A stretch of 64,000 nt of DNA, taken from positions 3,937,501-4,001,500 of the forward strand of contig NZ_PJBB01000003.1 in NCBI RefSeq assembly GCF_002836595.1, in the 5' to 3' direction. How positions within the stretch are numbered: position 1 is the stretch's first letter; each line of letters starts with the position of its first letter. The notes beneath the pieces are model-generated. The model saw nothing but the letters and a program-made list of their open reading frames with translations, was not told the DNA's origin and searched no databases. The position numbers were made by a program, and so were the translations under genes. Shown here piece after piece: positions 50,127-59,253 of the stretch. This stretch comes from Tenacibaculum sp. Bg11-29. Its GTDB lineage: Bacteria; Bacteroidota; Bacteroidia; Flavobacteriales; Flavobacteriaceae.

Positions 50127-50708
50127 ATGGATAAATCAATACTTAATAATTATTTCAATTCTTTATTTCCAATACAAAAAGAAGTTATTGAAAAAATCAC
50201 AGAAACATTTTCTGATTTCACATTAGATAAAAATGTAAAACTACTTGATAAAGATTCTATTAGTACGAAAACATTTTTTCTAGAGAAAGGATATATGCGT
50301 TCATATATTCTAAATGAAGATAATGAAGAAATTACTACGAACATTTATTCGGCTCCTTGTTTTGTAAATGATTTTTTATCTTTTTTCAAGAAACAACCGA
50401 CAAAAGAAACATATCAAACGATAACCGACTGTTCATTCTGGGAAACAAGCTTAGAAAATGTGCAGGATAATTTTCATAACATTTCTGAATTCAGAGAGTT
50501 TAGCAGACTATTATTTGTTATAAATTACTCTAAATTAAATGACCGAGTTATTGAAATGGCAAGTAAAAAAGCAGAAACAAGATATTTAAACCTTATAGAA
50601 AAACAACCGCACGTTTTTCAAAATATTCCTCTAAAAATTATTGCTTCTTATTTAGGTATCACTGACAGTTCATTAAGTAGAATTAGAAAAGAAATTAGTA
50701 AAACATAA
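50127..50708 (+). CDS. Crp/Fnr family transcriptional regulator 1
   Basis: 193 residues. Cyclic-nucleotide-binding-fold N-domain (about 20-115) and a C-terminal HTH, IIASYLGITDSSLSRIRKEI. The palindrome CTTGTCATTTATCAAG follows it, in front of the next gene (50771). The same layout recurs with the paralogue at 52633. Effector unknown. Confidence 0.85.
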   Translation: MDKSILNNYFNSLFPIQKEVIEKITETFSDFTLDKNVKLLDKDSISTKTFFLEKGYMRSYILNEDNEEITTNIYSAPCFVNDFLSFFKKQPTKETYQTITDCSFWETSLENVQDNFHNISEFREFSRLLFVINYSKLNDRVIEMASKKAETRYLNLIEKQPHVFQNIPLKIIASYLGITDSSLSRIRKEISKT

Positions 50709-50711
50709 TTT

Positions 50712-50727
50712 CTTGTCATTTATCAAG
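50712..50727 (+). promoter_or_regulatory. Putative Crp/Fnr operator 1
   Basis: CTTGTCATTTATCAAG, 43 bp before the reductase ATG. Shares the pattern CTTGYCWTTTRTCAAG with 53215-53230. Confidence 0.55.
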
Positions 50728-50770
50728 TGCTTATTCATTCGAGAGTTTTCATATTTGTAAAAAACAAAAA

Positions 50771-51718
50771 ATGAATAAAAAACATATTGTTATTATAGGT
50801 CTTGGAGGTGTTGGTGGTTATTTTGGGTTTAAAATATGTCAAAGTAACGAAACAGATAAACAACATCAAATATCATTTATAGCTAGAACTGATACATATA
50901 AAGTAGTTAAGAAAGATGGACTTACATTACTTTCTTCTGAACACAAAAACAACACAACAAACCCTGATGCTATTTATCAGAATATTTCAGAAATTAAAAA
51001 CCCTGATTTGGTACTTATCTGTGTTAAAGAATATGATTTAGAGAATGTTTGCAATCAACTATCTAAAGTAATTACTAAAAATACAGTTTTACTACCAATG
51101 ATGAATGGAGCTGATATTTATGATAGAATTCGTAAAATAATATCGAATAATATAATCTTACCTTCTTGTGTTTATGTAGCATCTCATATAAAAGAAAAAG
51201 GAATCGTTGAACACAAAGGAAAAGCAGGTCAATTAATTTTTGGTAAAGATCCAGAACATATTTCTAGAAACATTGATTGGGTTATAAACTTAATAAAAGA
51301 AAGTAACATCAATTTTAATTTTAAAGAGAATTCTCAAATTGATATTTGGACAAAATTTATTTTTATTGCAAGTTTTGGTTTAGTAAGTGCTAAATACAAT
51401 TCATCTATTAGTGAAGTTTGCTCAGTTAAATTACAAAAAGAAGAGGCTACAAAAATTATGATTGAAATAAAATTAATTGCAAATAGAAAAGGAATCTACC
51501 TAGAAGATAATATTATTCAAAAAACATTTGAAAAAGCCGCAACTTTTCCATCAAAAACACCAACATCCTTACAACTTGATGTCAATTCAGGAAAAGAATA
51601 TAACGAACTGGAACTATTCGCGGGTGCTATAATTAATTATGGAAAAGAAATAAACGTAGATACACCTTTTACTGATACGATATATCTAGAAATAAAGGCT
51701 TTAATAAGCAATATGTAA
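50771..51718 (+). CDS. Ketopantoate reductase family protein
   Basis: 315 residues. IVIIGLGGVGGYFG Rossmann loop (NADPH), LPMMNGAD, and a C-terminal KxxxN region (TKFIFIASFGLVSAKYNS) as in the PanE/ApbA family. Could be 2-dehydropantoate 2-reductase or a paralogue for another keto acid. Likely target of the adjacent Crp/Fnr regulator. Confidence 0.82.
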   Translation: MNKKHIVIIGLGGVGGYFGFKICQSNETDKQHQISFIARTDTYKVVKKDGLTLLSSEHKNNTTNPDAIYQNISEIKNPDLVLICVKEYDLENVCNQLSKVITKNTVLLPMMNGADIYDRIRKIISNNIILPSCVYVASHIKEKGIVEHKGKAGQLIFGKDPEHISRNIDWVINLIKESNINFNFKENSQIDIWTKFIFIASFGLVSAKYNSSISEVCSVKLQKEEATKIMIEIKLIANRKGIYLEDNIIQKTFEKAATFPSKTPTSLQLDVNSGKEYNELELFAGAIINYGKEINVDTPFTDTIYLEIKALISNM

Positions 51719-51750
51719 AAGCATAACAATCAACAATACCTGAAAAATTA

Positions 51751-52254
51751 ATGAAAATAACAATTTATTTTCTATTAGCTCTTATAATAACTAGTTGTGT
51801 AAAAAACACGAAGTATCCTTTTAAACTTGAAAAAGAATTAATCAAAACTGGCTTTATAAAAACTTCAATTGAAAAAGAAACAACAGGTCATATTATTTTA
51901 TCAGTAAAAATTAATGAGAAAAAAGCAAGGTTTGTTTTTGATACCGGAGCTTCTAATTCGGTTATTGATGAAAATCAAAAAGAAAGACTGAATATTAACG
52001 CTGCTATTTCTGATATAGTAGCAACTGGAGCAGGAAGAACAGATATACCAATAGCGATAGCTAAAAACGTTAAATTAGAAATAAATTCTTTATTATTAGA
52101 TAATAAAGAATTTATTGTAATGAATCTTGACCATGTAAATTTAGCAATAATGGATTATAATGGCCAAAGCGTTGACGGAATTATAGGTTCAGATATTTTA
52201 ACTGAAATTAATGCCATAATTGACTATAATGACTTAAATATTTTCATAAAATGA
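51751..52254 (+). CDS. Clan AA aspartic protease, probable lipoprotein
   Basis: 167 residues. Lipoprotein signal (LLALIITSC, Cys16). RFVFDTGASNSVID is the retropepsin-like active-site motif with D about 70, and the late DGIIGSDIL is the second conserved block. A single-domain, dimerising aspartyl protease in the periplasm is expected. Confidence 0.8.
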   Translation: MKITIYFLLALIITSCVKNTKYPFKLEKELIKTGFIKTSIEKETTGHIILSVKINEKKARFVFDTGASNSVIDENQKERLNINAAISDIVATGAGRTDIPIAIAKNVKLEINSLLLDNKEFIVMNLDHVNLAIMDYNGQSVDGIIGSDILTEINAIIDYNDLNIFIK

Positions 52255-52520
52255 AGAAGTAATTAAACTATCTGTAACAAAATCTAAAAAAATTGCTTGT
52301 GAATTTTCTATTTGAGATAAGTACTCAAAAATTAAAAGTTTAGGTATATTTATAAACTAAAAGGAAAAATAATGTAACTATTTGTTAGCTGAAGCGTTAT
52401 GTGAAAGCAAAAAAACAAAATTGTGAAAACTGAAATTAATACTATTTGGATTGACCTAAATGAAGAGCTTTATAAATCCATTTAAGGAAAGTAAAAGAGG
52501 AACAAGAATTTGTTAAACCA

Positions 52521-52603
52521 GTACTTAATCAAAGTCTATTGCTGTTTTGGTATATTTGATTTCACTACGGAAAATTCTCACACGAAAAAAACCGTTAATA
52601 ACA
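52521..52603 (+). repeat. Degenerate attC-like remnant A20
   Basis: GTACTTAATCAAAG, TTGCTGTTT, TGATTTCACTACGGAAAAT, CTCACACGA and ACCGTTAATAAC align with the reverse complement of A3. It lies in the otherwise gene-free stretch 52255-52632 and in front of a Crp/Fnr gene. Confidence 0.5.
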
Positions 52604-52632
52604 AACAATACAAATCAATTCTATAAAATCAA

Positions 52633-53208
52633 GTGAACATATTTATAAAAAAGATAAAAGAAAAAATAGATTTAACTAAAAGTCAAGAAAAATATTTATC
52701 ATCAGTTATAAAAACAAAAATATATTTAAAAAACGATTTTTTTATAAAACCGACTCAAACCTGTTCAATGATTGGATATATTGATAAAGGTTTAGTACGA
52801 GTATTTAATATTAACCCTTTAGGTGTTGAAACAACAAATTGGTTAGCAAATGATAATGAATTATTAACCGAAATCTTCAGTTTTATAAGTCAAGAACCAT
52901 CATTAGAACATATACAGTGTATTGAAGAAACTACATTTAGTTATATATCATATCAAGACTTTCAAGAGGTTTATAAAAAAATACCTGAAATGCATATTTA
53001 CACCAAATTAATTAATGAAGACTTATTAATAGATGTGAAAAAATATATTTTATCTAACATTCACTTATCTGCTGAAGAAAGATATGAGCAATTACTCAAA
53101 ACTCGTCCAAAATTAATCCAAAAAACACCTTTAAAGTATATAGCTTCATTTCTAGGTATAACAGATAGTACCTTAAGTAGAGTTAGGCGTAAAATCTTAA
53201 CAAGTTAA
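52633..53208 (+). CDS. Crp/Fnr family transcriptional regulator 2
   Basis: 191 residues, GTG start. Same domain order as 50127; HTH is YIASFLGITDSTLSRVRRKI. The two are clearly paralogous. A CTTGCCTTTTGTCAAG palindrome and an ABM gene follow. Confidence 0.83.
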   Translation: MNIFIKKIKEKIDLTKSQEKYLSSVIKTKIYLKNDFFIKPTQTCSMIGYIDKGLVRVFNINPLGVETTNWLANDNELLTEIFSFISQEPSLEHIQCIEETTFSYISYQDFQEVYKKIPEMHIYTKLINEDLLIDVKKYILSNIHLSAEERYEQLLKTRPKLIQKTPLKYIASFLGITDSTLSRVRRKILTS

Positions 53209-53214
53209 TCTTTT

Positions 53215-53230
53215 CTTGCCTTTTGTCAAG
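53215..53230 (+). promoter_or_regulatory. Putative Crp/Fnr operator 2
   Basis: CTTGCCTTTTGTCAAG, 7 bp after the regulator stop and 53 bp before the ABM gene ATG. A TACTTTTG -7 box is at 53252-53259. Confidence 0.55.
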
Positions 53231-53283
53231 AAGGAAATTTATTTCTCATTGTACTTTTGAACTTCAATTTTAAACTACAAACA

Positions 53284-53580
53284 ATGAAAAATAGTACTAT
53301 AATAATTTTAGAAGTGAAAGTGAAAGAAGAAAAAATTAATGAACTACAAAACTTATTGTCAGAATACTTACCTGAGACAAGAAAATACAAAGGGTTTATT
53401 GATATTAAAATTCATAAAAACTTAGCTGATAACACTTTTGTTTTTTATGAAGAATGGGAAACTACACAAGACTATGAAGCATATTTAAAATGGCGCACAG
53501 ATACAGGCGTAATGGATGCTTTAGGAAATACTTTTAGCTCACCCCCAAACATTCGATACTGGAATACTCTAAACCTATAA
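53284..53580 (+). CDS. ABM-domain protein
   Basis: 98 residues from ATG 53284; the TTG at 53257 overlaps the -7 box, so it is rejected. IIILEVKVKEEKINELQNLL, YKGFIDIKIHKN and YEEWETTQDYEAYLKWR are ABM signatures. Likely controlled by the upstream Crp/Fnr regulator. Confidence 0.8.
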   Translation: MKNSTIIILEVKVKEEKINELQNLLSEYLPETRKYKGFIDIKIHKNLADNTFVFYEEWETTQDYEAYLKWRTDTGVMDALGNTFSSPPNIRYWNTLNL

Positions 53581-53849
53581 AATCTCATTTTTTCACTTAC
53601 TGTTTGTATGATTTTAAAACAACAAATACTGTTGGTAACAAAGTCTACAAAAAAACATAAGAACAAGTACAAGTCATTAAGGCTTGTGCTTTTTTGTATA
53701 TTTATCTTTTAACGGAAGAAATAGTTAACTTTTCGTATAGTATAGGGCTCCAACAAACTAAAATTAAATCGAATAAATGAATGTTACAGTATAATAGTTT
53801 GAATAAATGATGAAGACGATTAAGTATTATTATCAATAAAAAATAAACT

Positions 53850-54641
53850 TTGCTAAATATAAATGAATATAAAACGTCACCGTTTACCGATTTAATCGAG
53901 AGAATATGGATTGCTGAAAATATTGAAAAAGAAGTAGAAATAATAATCCCTCCTAATCAATATGTCAACTTAATAATTCCTCTAAACGATTCTAAATACC
54001 AACGGAATCAAACTTGGATAACGACACCACAAATTGAAGGAATTTCTTCTACGAATACTGTTTTAACATATCCTGTCGGAACGAAACTACTTGGAGTAAG
54101 GTTTTTTGCTTTTGGGATGTTTCCGTTTTTAAAAGTGCAAGGAAAAAATATTATTAACACTTCATTTGAATTAGAGAAAACGAATAAAAACATTCAATAT
54201 TTAAACACTGATTCAAATATCAATCTAATTGATAAAACTCATGAATTACTAAATGATTTGTTTTCTAAAACATCTTGCAAAGAAATTCTACAAATTAAAA
54301 CATTTTATAAACAATTTAGATGGAATGATAACTCCATTTCTATTAAAGAATACTGTAAAAAAACGAAAACGAATTACTCAACGCTTAATCGTAATTTCGT
54401 TAAAATAATTGGAGTTTCTCCAAAAAAATTTGAACGACTTATAAAATTTCGAAAATCACTTTGCTCCTTAATTGGCACAAATGAGAACCTGACATCAATA
54501 GCCTTAAATTCTGGATATTTCGATCAAGCACATTTTATTCGAGAATTTAAAAAGTTCTCTAATCTTACACCTTCAAATTATCAATCTCTTATAAAACAGG
54601 ATAATGATAAAATAATCAATTATAATTTTAAATTATTTTAA
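53850..54641 (+). CDS. AraC family transcriptional regulator
   Basis: 263 residues, TTG start (uncertain). N-terminal DUF6597-like ligand region and C-terminal double HTH: ISIKEYCKKTKTNYSTLNRN, then LTSIALNSGYFDQAHFIREF and the PSNYQ tail. Its target is not visible; the next gene is a Gfo/Idh/MocA oxidoreductase. Confidence 0.83.
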   Translation: MLNINEYKTSPFTDLIERIWIAENIEKEVEIIIPPNQYVNLIIPLNDSKYQRNQTWITTPQIEGISSTNTVLTYPVGTKLLGVRFFAFGMFPFLKVQGKNIINTSFELEKTNKNIQYLNTDSNINLIDKTHELLNDLFSKTSCKEILQIKTFYKQFRWNDNSISIKEYCKKTKTNYSTLNRNFVKIIGVSPKKFERLIKFRKSLCSLIGTNENLTSIALNSGYFDQAHFIREFKKFSNLTPSNYQSLIKQDNDKIINYNFKLF

Positions 54642-54712
54642 TCTGCTTAAAATATACAATTTACTAATTCTCATCGTCTCTATATTTACTCCTACATTTA
54701 ATTAAGTATAAG

Positions 54713-55693
54713 ATGAAAACTAAATTAGGAATTATAGGTTATGGTAATTGGGTTAAAGATTCCTATATACCAGCAATAAAATATGATGGTAGAGCCAAAA
54801 TAGTTGCTATTTCAGCAAAAAGTGATGACACCATTGCAACAATTAAAAAAGAATATGGTTGTTCGGTAACTGTATATAGCAATTATAATGATTTATTATA
54901 TTCTGATAATGTTGACGCAGTTATGATAGCAGTTCCAGATGCTATGCATGGAGAAATTATAATGGAGGCCATACAATCTGGTAAGCCTTTATTTTATGAA
55001 CCTCCTATAGGGCATACTAGAAGTTTAATTGCTGAAGTTTTAAAAAAATTACATAGTGCACCTCAAATTACACATGCCAATTTAGAATTAGGGCTGATAC
55101 CTGTAATTTCTAGAGCAGCAGAAATGATAAAAGCAAAGCGTATTGGCGATATTCAATCTATTAAAGTATCGCTTCGATCTAATTGGGGACCAGAACCAAA
55201 CCAAGACACTAATGTTATTAATCGTTTATCGCTTTGGTATGTACATATAATCAATATTTTATTGGACGCTTCACCAAAACGTGTACTACTTTTAGATGGT
55301 TATGGAGTTATTGGAAGAAGACAAAATCAAAGTAGTTGTATTTTTGATTATGATGGTATTTGGGGTGAATTAAAAATTAATATTAATAGTGTAGATAAAT
55401 TGGTTATAAACATTGAAGCAATTGGCAGTGAAGGAGAAATTTTAATAGATATTTTAACTGGAGAATTAAAGGTAAGGTTAATGAATGAAGAGATGATTAA
55501 CTTTTTTCCAGCAAAACAACCCTATGCAGATTGGCCCGGAATGCGAGAGTCTATAACACATTTTTTAGATGCTATTGAAAATTTTATTCCCAGTTTTTTT
55601 AATTCAGATTTAGTTGCAAAATTACAAACTATTGGTTTGGCTACAGAAGCTTCAAAAGACACTGGTAATTGGATAAAATTGCAAGAATATTAA
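54713..55693 (+). CDS. Gfo/Idh/MocA family oxidoreductase
   Basis: 326 residues. LGIIGYGNWVKDSYIPAI Rossmann loop; VDAVMIAVPDAMHGEIIMEA. The usual EKP catalytic lysine motif is YEPP here (about 98-101), so the lysine is lost and activity may be changed. Probably binds NAD(P) but may not act as a dehydrogenase. Confidence 0.82.
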   Translation: MKTKLGIIGYGNWVKDSYIPAIKYDGRAKIVAISAKSDDTIATIKKEYGCSVTVYSNYNDLLYSDNVDAVMIAVPDAMHGEIIMEAIQSGKPLFYEPPIGHTRSLIAEVLKKLHSAPQITHANLELGLIPVISRAAEMIKAKRIGDIQSIKVSLRSNWGPEPNQDTNVINRLSLWYVHIINILLDASPKRVLLLDGYGVIGRRQNQSSCIFDYDGIWGELKININSVDKLVINIEAIGSEGEILIDILTGELKVRLMNEEMINFFPAKQPYADWPGMRESITHFLDAIENFIPSFFNSDLVAKLQTIGLATEASKDTGNWIKLQEY

Positions 55694-55713
55694 TGACTTA
55701 TAAAAGCCAATTA

Positions 55714-55834
55714 CCAACAAAGAACTGAGGTAAAAACTAAACAAATTCTTCATTAATTTTATACAATACTATACTAAGATAAAAGTAATATCTTTCAGTA
55801 TTTTGAGCTTATATTTTTTCATAAAATTACTATT
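55714..55834 (+). repeat. Third dispersed repeat, copy 2
   Basis: Partner of 47846-47971. It ends near TATTTAACGTTAACTTG. Confidence 0.6.
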
Positions 55835-55882
55835 TAACGTTAACTTGAATTAAAAAACAAGAAAAATTCAAAAAACAATTTT

Positions 55883-55890
55883 TACATTTG
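55883..55890 (+). promoter_or_regulatory. -7 box TACATTTG
   Basis: Exact TAnnTTTG match, 9 bp before ATG 55900; -33 not clear. Confidence 0.5.
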
Positions 55891-55899
55891 CATTCGTTT

Positions 55900-56229
55900 A
55901 TGAAATTCATCAAGAAGCATATTATTTTTTCATTACTAGTTCTAGGAATTATTTCCTTAACTATTAGCGTAAATGATTCTTCTATTTTTAATCAATCTTT
56001 TGTTGAAACTGAGCTTGAAGAATCTATTTCTGAGATTGATGAATTATCGTCTGATGTAGATGTTTCTAATTCTGATGATGGAGGGAATAATAGAATTGCT
56101 ACTTTAGCTTTTCTAACACCTTATCCTCAATATTTTGATAACACTTCTTCGTTAGTTTTAAACTCAAAAAAACGCTCTCAAAAACACCCTCTTTTTATCC
56201 TTTATTGTTGCCTTAAAATTGATTGTTAA
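55900..56229 (+). CDS. Small membrane-anchored hypothetical protein
   Basis: 109 residues from ATG 55900, chosen because the -7 box covers the earlier TTG. N-terminal membrane segment (about 7-25), acidic linker, and a basic C-terminal end. Upstream of a SulP transporter on the same strand; possibly a small partner. Confidence 0.55.
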   Translation: MKFIKKHIIFSLLVLGIISLTISVNDSSIFNQSFVETELEESISEIDELSSDVDVSNSDDGGNNRIATLAFLTPYPQYFDNTSSLVLNSKKRSQKHPLFILYCCLKIDC

Positions 56230-56353
56230 TTTTTAATAAACGATTTATCTAAAATACAAGATAATCTCATTTTAAAAAATTAACATTTTAATAAGTGCAA
56301 ACTGATAGTTTGTTCAGTGTGCATTAACACAGTCAATTTAGAGTCAACAAAAA

Positions 56354-58087
56354 ATGAATACAAAAAATATTTTTATGTATCTCAAAAGAGATGCATTAGC
56401 AGGAACTGTAACAGGAGTTATGGCAGTTCCATTAACAGTCGGAATTTGTTTAATGTCTGACTACCCTGTTATGATAGGGCTTTATACTGCAATTTTTGCA
56501 GGAATAGTAAGTTTTATCACCTACCTAATAAAACCTGGTAACTATACAGGAATGCCTGGAGTTGCCGCAGGTTTAGCTCCTGCAATGGCTTTAGGAGTAA
56601 TGAGTTTCGGAATGGAGAATATGCCTTTTGTAATATTACTTACTTCTGTTTTTCAAATAATCGTTTGGAAATTTAGATTAGAAAAATACATTTTACGAAT
56701 TGTTCCGCATTATTTGGTAGAAGGCTTATTGGCTGGTGTTGGCCTTAAAATAGCACTGAAATTTGTGCCTTTTTTATTCGAGTTACAATCTGGAGAGTTA
56801 CACAATTTTAGTGATTGGATACACATAGATTGGTTAAATTTTAACAGAGATAAAGTAGCTATTCTATCTATTATTTCATTTGCTATATTTATCTTACTTT
56901 ACAAATACTACAAGAAAAAAATGCCTGCATTGCCTTATTTCATTATTATGGCTACAAGTATAGGAATCTCATTTTTTATTGATTTACCTAAAATATCTAT
57001 AGAATCGATACCTTTTCAATTATCACTTCCACTACCCCATTTTATGGATATGAGCGGTTCAGAAAGCAGTTTAATGCTTCTTAAAATGATCGGTTTTGCC
57101 ATGATGTTAGGTACAATAGATGTTATAGAGCAAGTAATGAGCAACGTAGCCATAGAAAAAATGGATCCTCTAGAGAGAAAATGTGACACTAATAATAGTT
57201 TATTGGCTATATGGATTGCGAATCTTGGAGCTACTTTGTTTGGTGGAATGACAAATTTAGATGGTCTAGCAAAAAGTACAACTAATACAGTAGCTGGGGC
57301 AGTAACAAAGCTCTCTAATTTATTTACAGCAGCTTTTTTATTTTTAGTAGTTCTTTTTCCAATAGTAATAACAACTTTACCCGAATATGCATTAGGAATT
57401 ATTATGGTTTACTCTGGTTGGAAAATGGTCGCTAATATTTCACACGTAAGAGCAGAAGGTAGATACGCCTTGATTCTTGCAGCTGTTTGCGGTTTATTAG
57501 TTTTTAAACTAGGAATTTTCGAAGGTTTACTCATTGTATTAACTGCACATGCTATTATTCAGTTCATTTTTATGAGAAGATTAGGTAAATCAAATCAAGA
57601 AGTTTGGAACCAGTTTAAAAGTTCTTTTACCGAAAAGACCATTTTTAAACTAGATAATGAAGATGCTCTTGCTGACCCACAAGTACCAATATACAACAAA
57701 CTGCTACAAAATGTAAACAGTAAAAATCTGGAAGGAATAATGTCTTTATATCACAATAATGCTGTTTTAGTTCCATCCTTTTCAAGTAGAATAAGACGAA
57801 ACAAAGAAGAAATAAAAGATTACTATGCTACATTATTTAAAATGGATGGATTGTCTCTTGCGCAAGAAGAAATATATTTAAACAAAACAGATGGCCAAAG
57901 AATTGATTCTGGTGTTTATGAGATTTCTTGGCAAAATGGAGGTTCTGTAACAAGTTACAAACTTAATTTTATTATGGTAATTGAAAACGATAAGATTATT
58001 GCCCATCAATCTAGCCATCAACATTCTAATAATATATCTATATCACGTTGGGTAGATGAAAAAGATAGTGGAAATTTTGTTATGTGA
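56354..58087 (+). CDS. SulP-family anion transporter with C-terminal SnoaL-like domain
   Basis: 577 residues. Residues 1-415 are the SulP transport domain with 10-12 membrane segments (DALAGTVTGVMAVPLTVGI; AAGLAPAMALGV; GLAKSTTNTVAGAVT). The usual cytoplasmic STAS domain is missing. In its place residues about 445-565 look like an NTF2/SnoaL-like domain (LLQNVNSKNLEGIMSLYHNN, IKDYYATLF). Probably sulfate or bicarbonate uptake at the inner membrane. Confidence 0.82.
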   Translation: MNTKNIFMYLKRDALAGTVTGVMAVPLTVGICLMSDYPVMIGLYTAIFAGIVSFITYLIKPGNYTGMPGVAAGLAPAMALGVMSFGMENMPFVILLTSVFQIIVWKFRLEKYILRIVPHYLVEGLLAGVGLKIALKFVPFLFELQSGELHNFSDWIHIDWLNFNRDKVAILSIISFAIFILLYKYYKKKMPALPYFIIMATSIGISFFIDLPKISIESIPFQLSLPLPHFMDMSGSESSLMLLKMIGFAMMLGTIDVIEQVMSNVAIEKMDPLERKCDTNNSLLAIWIANLGATLFGGMTNLDGLAKSTTNTVAGAVTKLSNLFTAAFLFLVVLFPIVITTLPEYALGIIMVYSGWKMVANISHVRAEGRYALILAAVCGLLVFKLGIFEGLLIVLTAHAIIQFIFMRRLGKSNQEVWNQFKSSFTEKTIFKLDNEDALADPQVPIYNKLLQNVNSKNLEGIMSLYHNNAVLVPSFSSRIRRNKEEIKDYYATLFKMDGLSLAQEEIYLNKTDGQRIDSGVYEISWQNGGSVTSYKLNFIMVIENDKIIAHQSSHQHSNNISISRWVDEKDSGNFVM

Positions 58088-58110
58088 TAATAATGTAACT
58101 TACATATATA

Positions 58111-58136
58111 ACGGTTTGAGTGAGTACTCAAACCGT
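58111..58136 (+). terminator. Terminator after the SulP gene
   Basis: ACGGTTTGAGT-GAGT-ACTCAAACCGT, 11-bp perfect stem followed by TTTTC. Confidence 0.85.
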
Positions 58137-58306
58137 TTTCACTTTTAAATTAAACACTTTATTAAGGTACATTTAAACCAGTTATTTCTATTACACAAAC
58201 CCTTTATGAGAAATATTTTGCAATTTTTTCACTGGAAACAGGGTGAATAAATTATCTGAAGAATAAGATATTTGTGTATCATAAAAATTAAACATAAAAA
58301 AATACT

Positions 58307-58921
58307 ATGACACCAAAAGAATTATCTTCGTTAGAAGGCGTAGAATTAGCAAATGCATTTGTAACTTATTTTAAACCTTGGGCTTTAACTCCTGCATGTA
58401 TTAAAATATTAAAAGAAATTTCTACTAAAATTGTTAATGTAAAATATGAAGATGATTTAAACATCTATTTTAATAATGATGAAGAAGAGGAAGTTTCTAT
58501 AACTTTTGGAGCTGCTTATAACGGTGATTTTAAAGATACAAACTTAAAAACACCAGAATCTTATAAAACTATAGTTCGAATGCACAATACAATAACATTT
58601 GGCGATGGAGTACCTAATGACATAGATTTTTACGGCTATGATGGTGAAGCTCCTTCGTCTGAATTTATGTTAGAAGAGCTTGAAGGTGATGAGGAAATAC
58701 ACCAAGGATTTTGTGACGCTGGTCAAAATTGGATTATTTGGGATTATCAAAGAAAAAATGCTTTAGGAGAACCTGTAATTATAATAGCTGACCATGGATT
58801 AATTGTTGAAGACAATGATGATTTTCCAGAACAAGATGAAATAGCTTTCGGAGTTGGAGGCCTTTTTATAAGATTAATGAAAGAATTTATATTTAACGAT
58901 ACAAATTATGGATGGGGATAA
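58307..58921 (+). CDS. Acidic hypothetical protein
   Basis: 204 residues, very acidic, no signal peptide. ITFGDGVPNDIDFYGYDGEA and QNWIIWDYQRKNALGEP, with GGLFIRLMKEFIFND at the end, have the look of a SUKH/immunity-type fold, but I cannot assign a family. It stands alone. Confidence 0.6.
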   Translation: MTPKELSSLEGVELANAFVTYFKPWALTPACIKILKEISTKIVNVKYEDDLNIYFNNDEEEEVSITFGAAYNGDFKDTNLKTPESYKTIVRMHNTITFGDGVPNDIDFYGYDGEAPSSEFMLEELEGDEEIHQGFCDAGQNWIIWDYQRKNALGEPVIIIADHGLIVEDNDDFPEQDEIAFGVGGLFIRLMKEFIFNDTNYGWG

Positions 58922-59032
58922 AAAAAACATCCTAAAATTAAGCTAATCGATACAGGGAAAAGCTCATAACAAAGCCTATGATCTAATGTGCTTTTAGGCT
59001 AAATAAAGAGGGCTGTATATTTACAATCAAAT

Positions 59033-59067
59033 CATTTATTTTGTTATAAATAATAACAAAATAAATG
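59033..59067. repeat. 15-bp perfect inverted repeat in gene-free stretch
   Basis: CATTTATTTTGTTAT pairs with 59053-59067, 5-base loop. Without a T-run it is not a typical terminator. The rest of 58922-59253 holds nothing I recognise. Confidence 0.5.
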
Positions 59068-59253
59068 GTTTTACTATTTAATGAATTGAAACCACTTTAG
59101 CACTAATTATTTAAGGTATCACCCTTACTTAAAACGAACCTAAACCAATAAACACCAACAACTTAAAGCTACACGTATTTAATACTCCTACTAGCCTATA
59201 TTACACATGCAACGCTTTGGTAATAAAAGAAACCTTATTGATAATTAGAAAAA

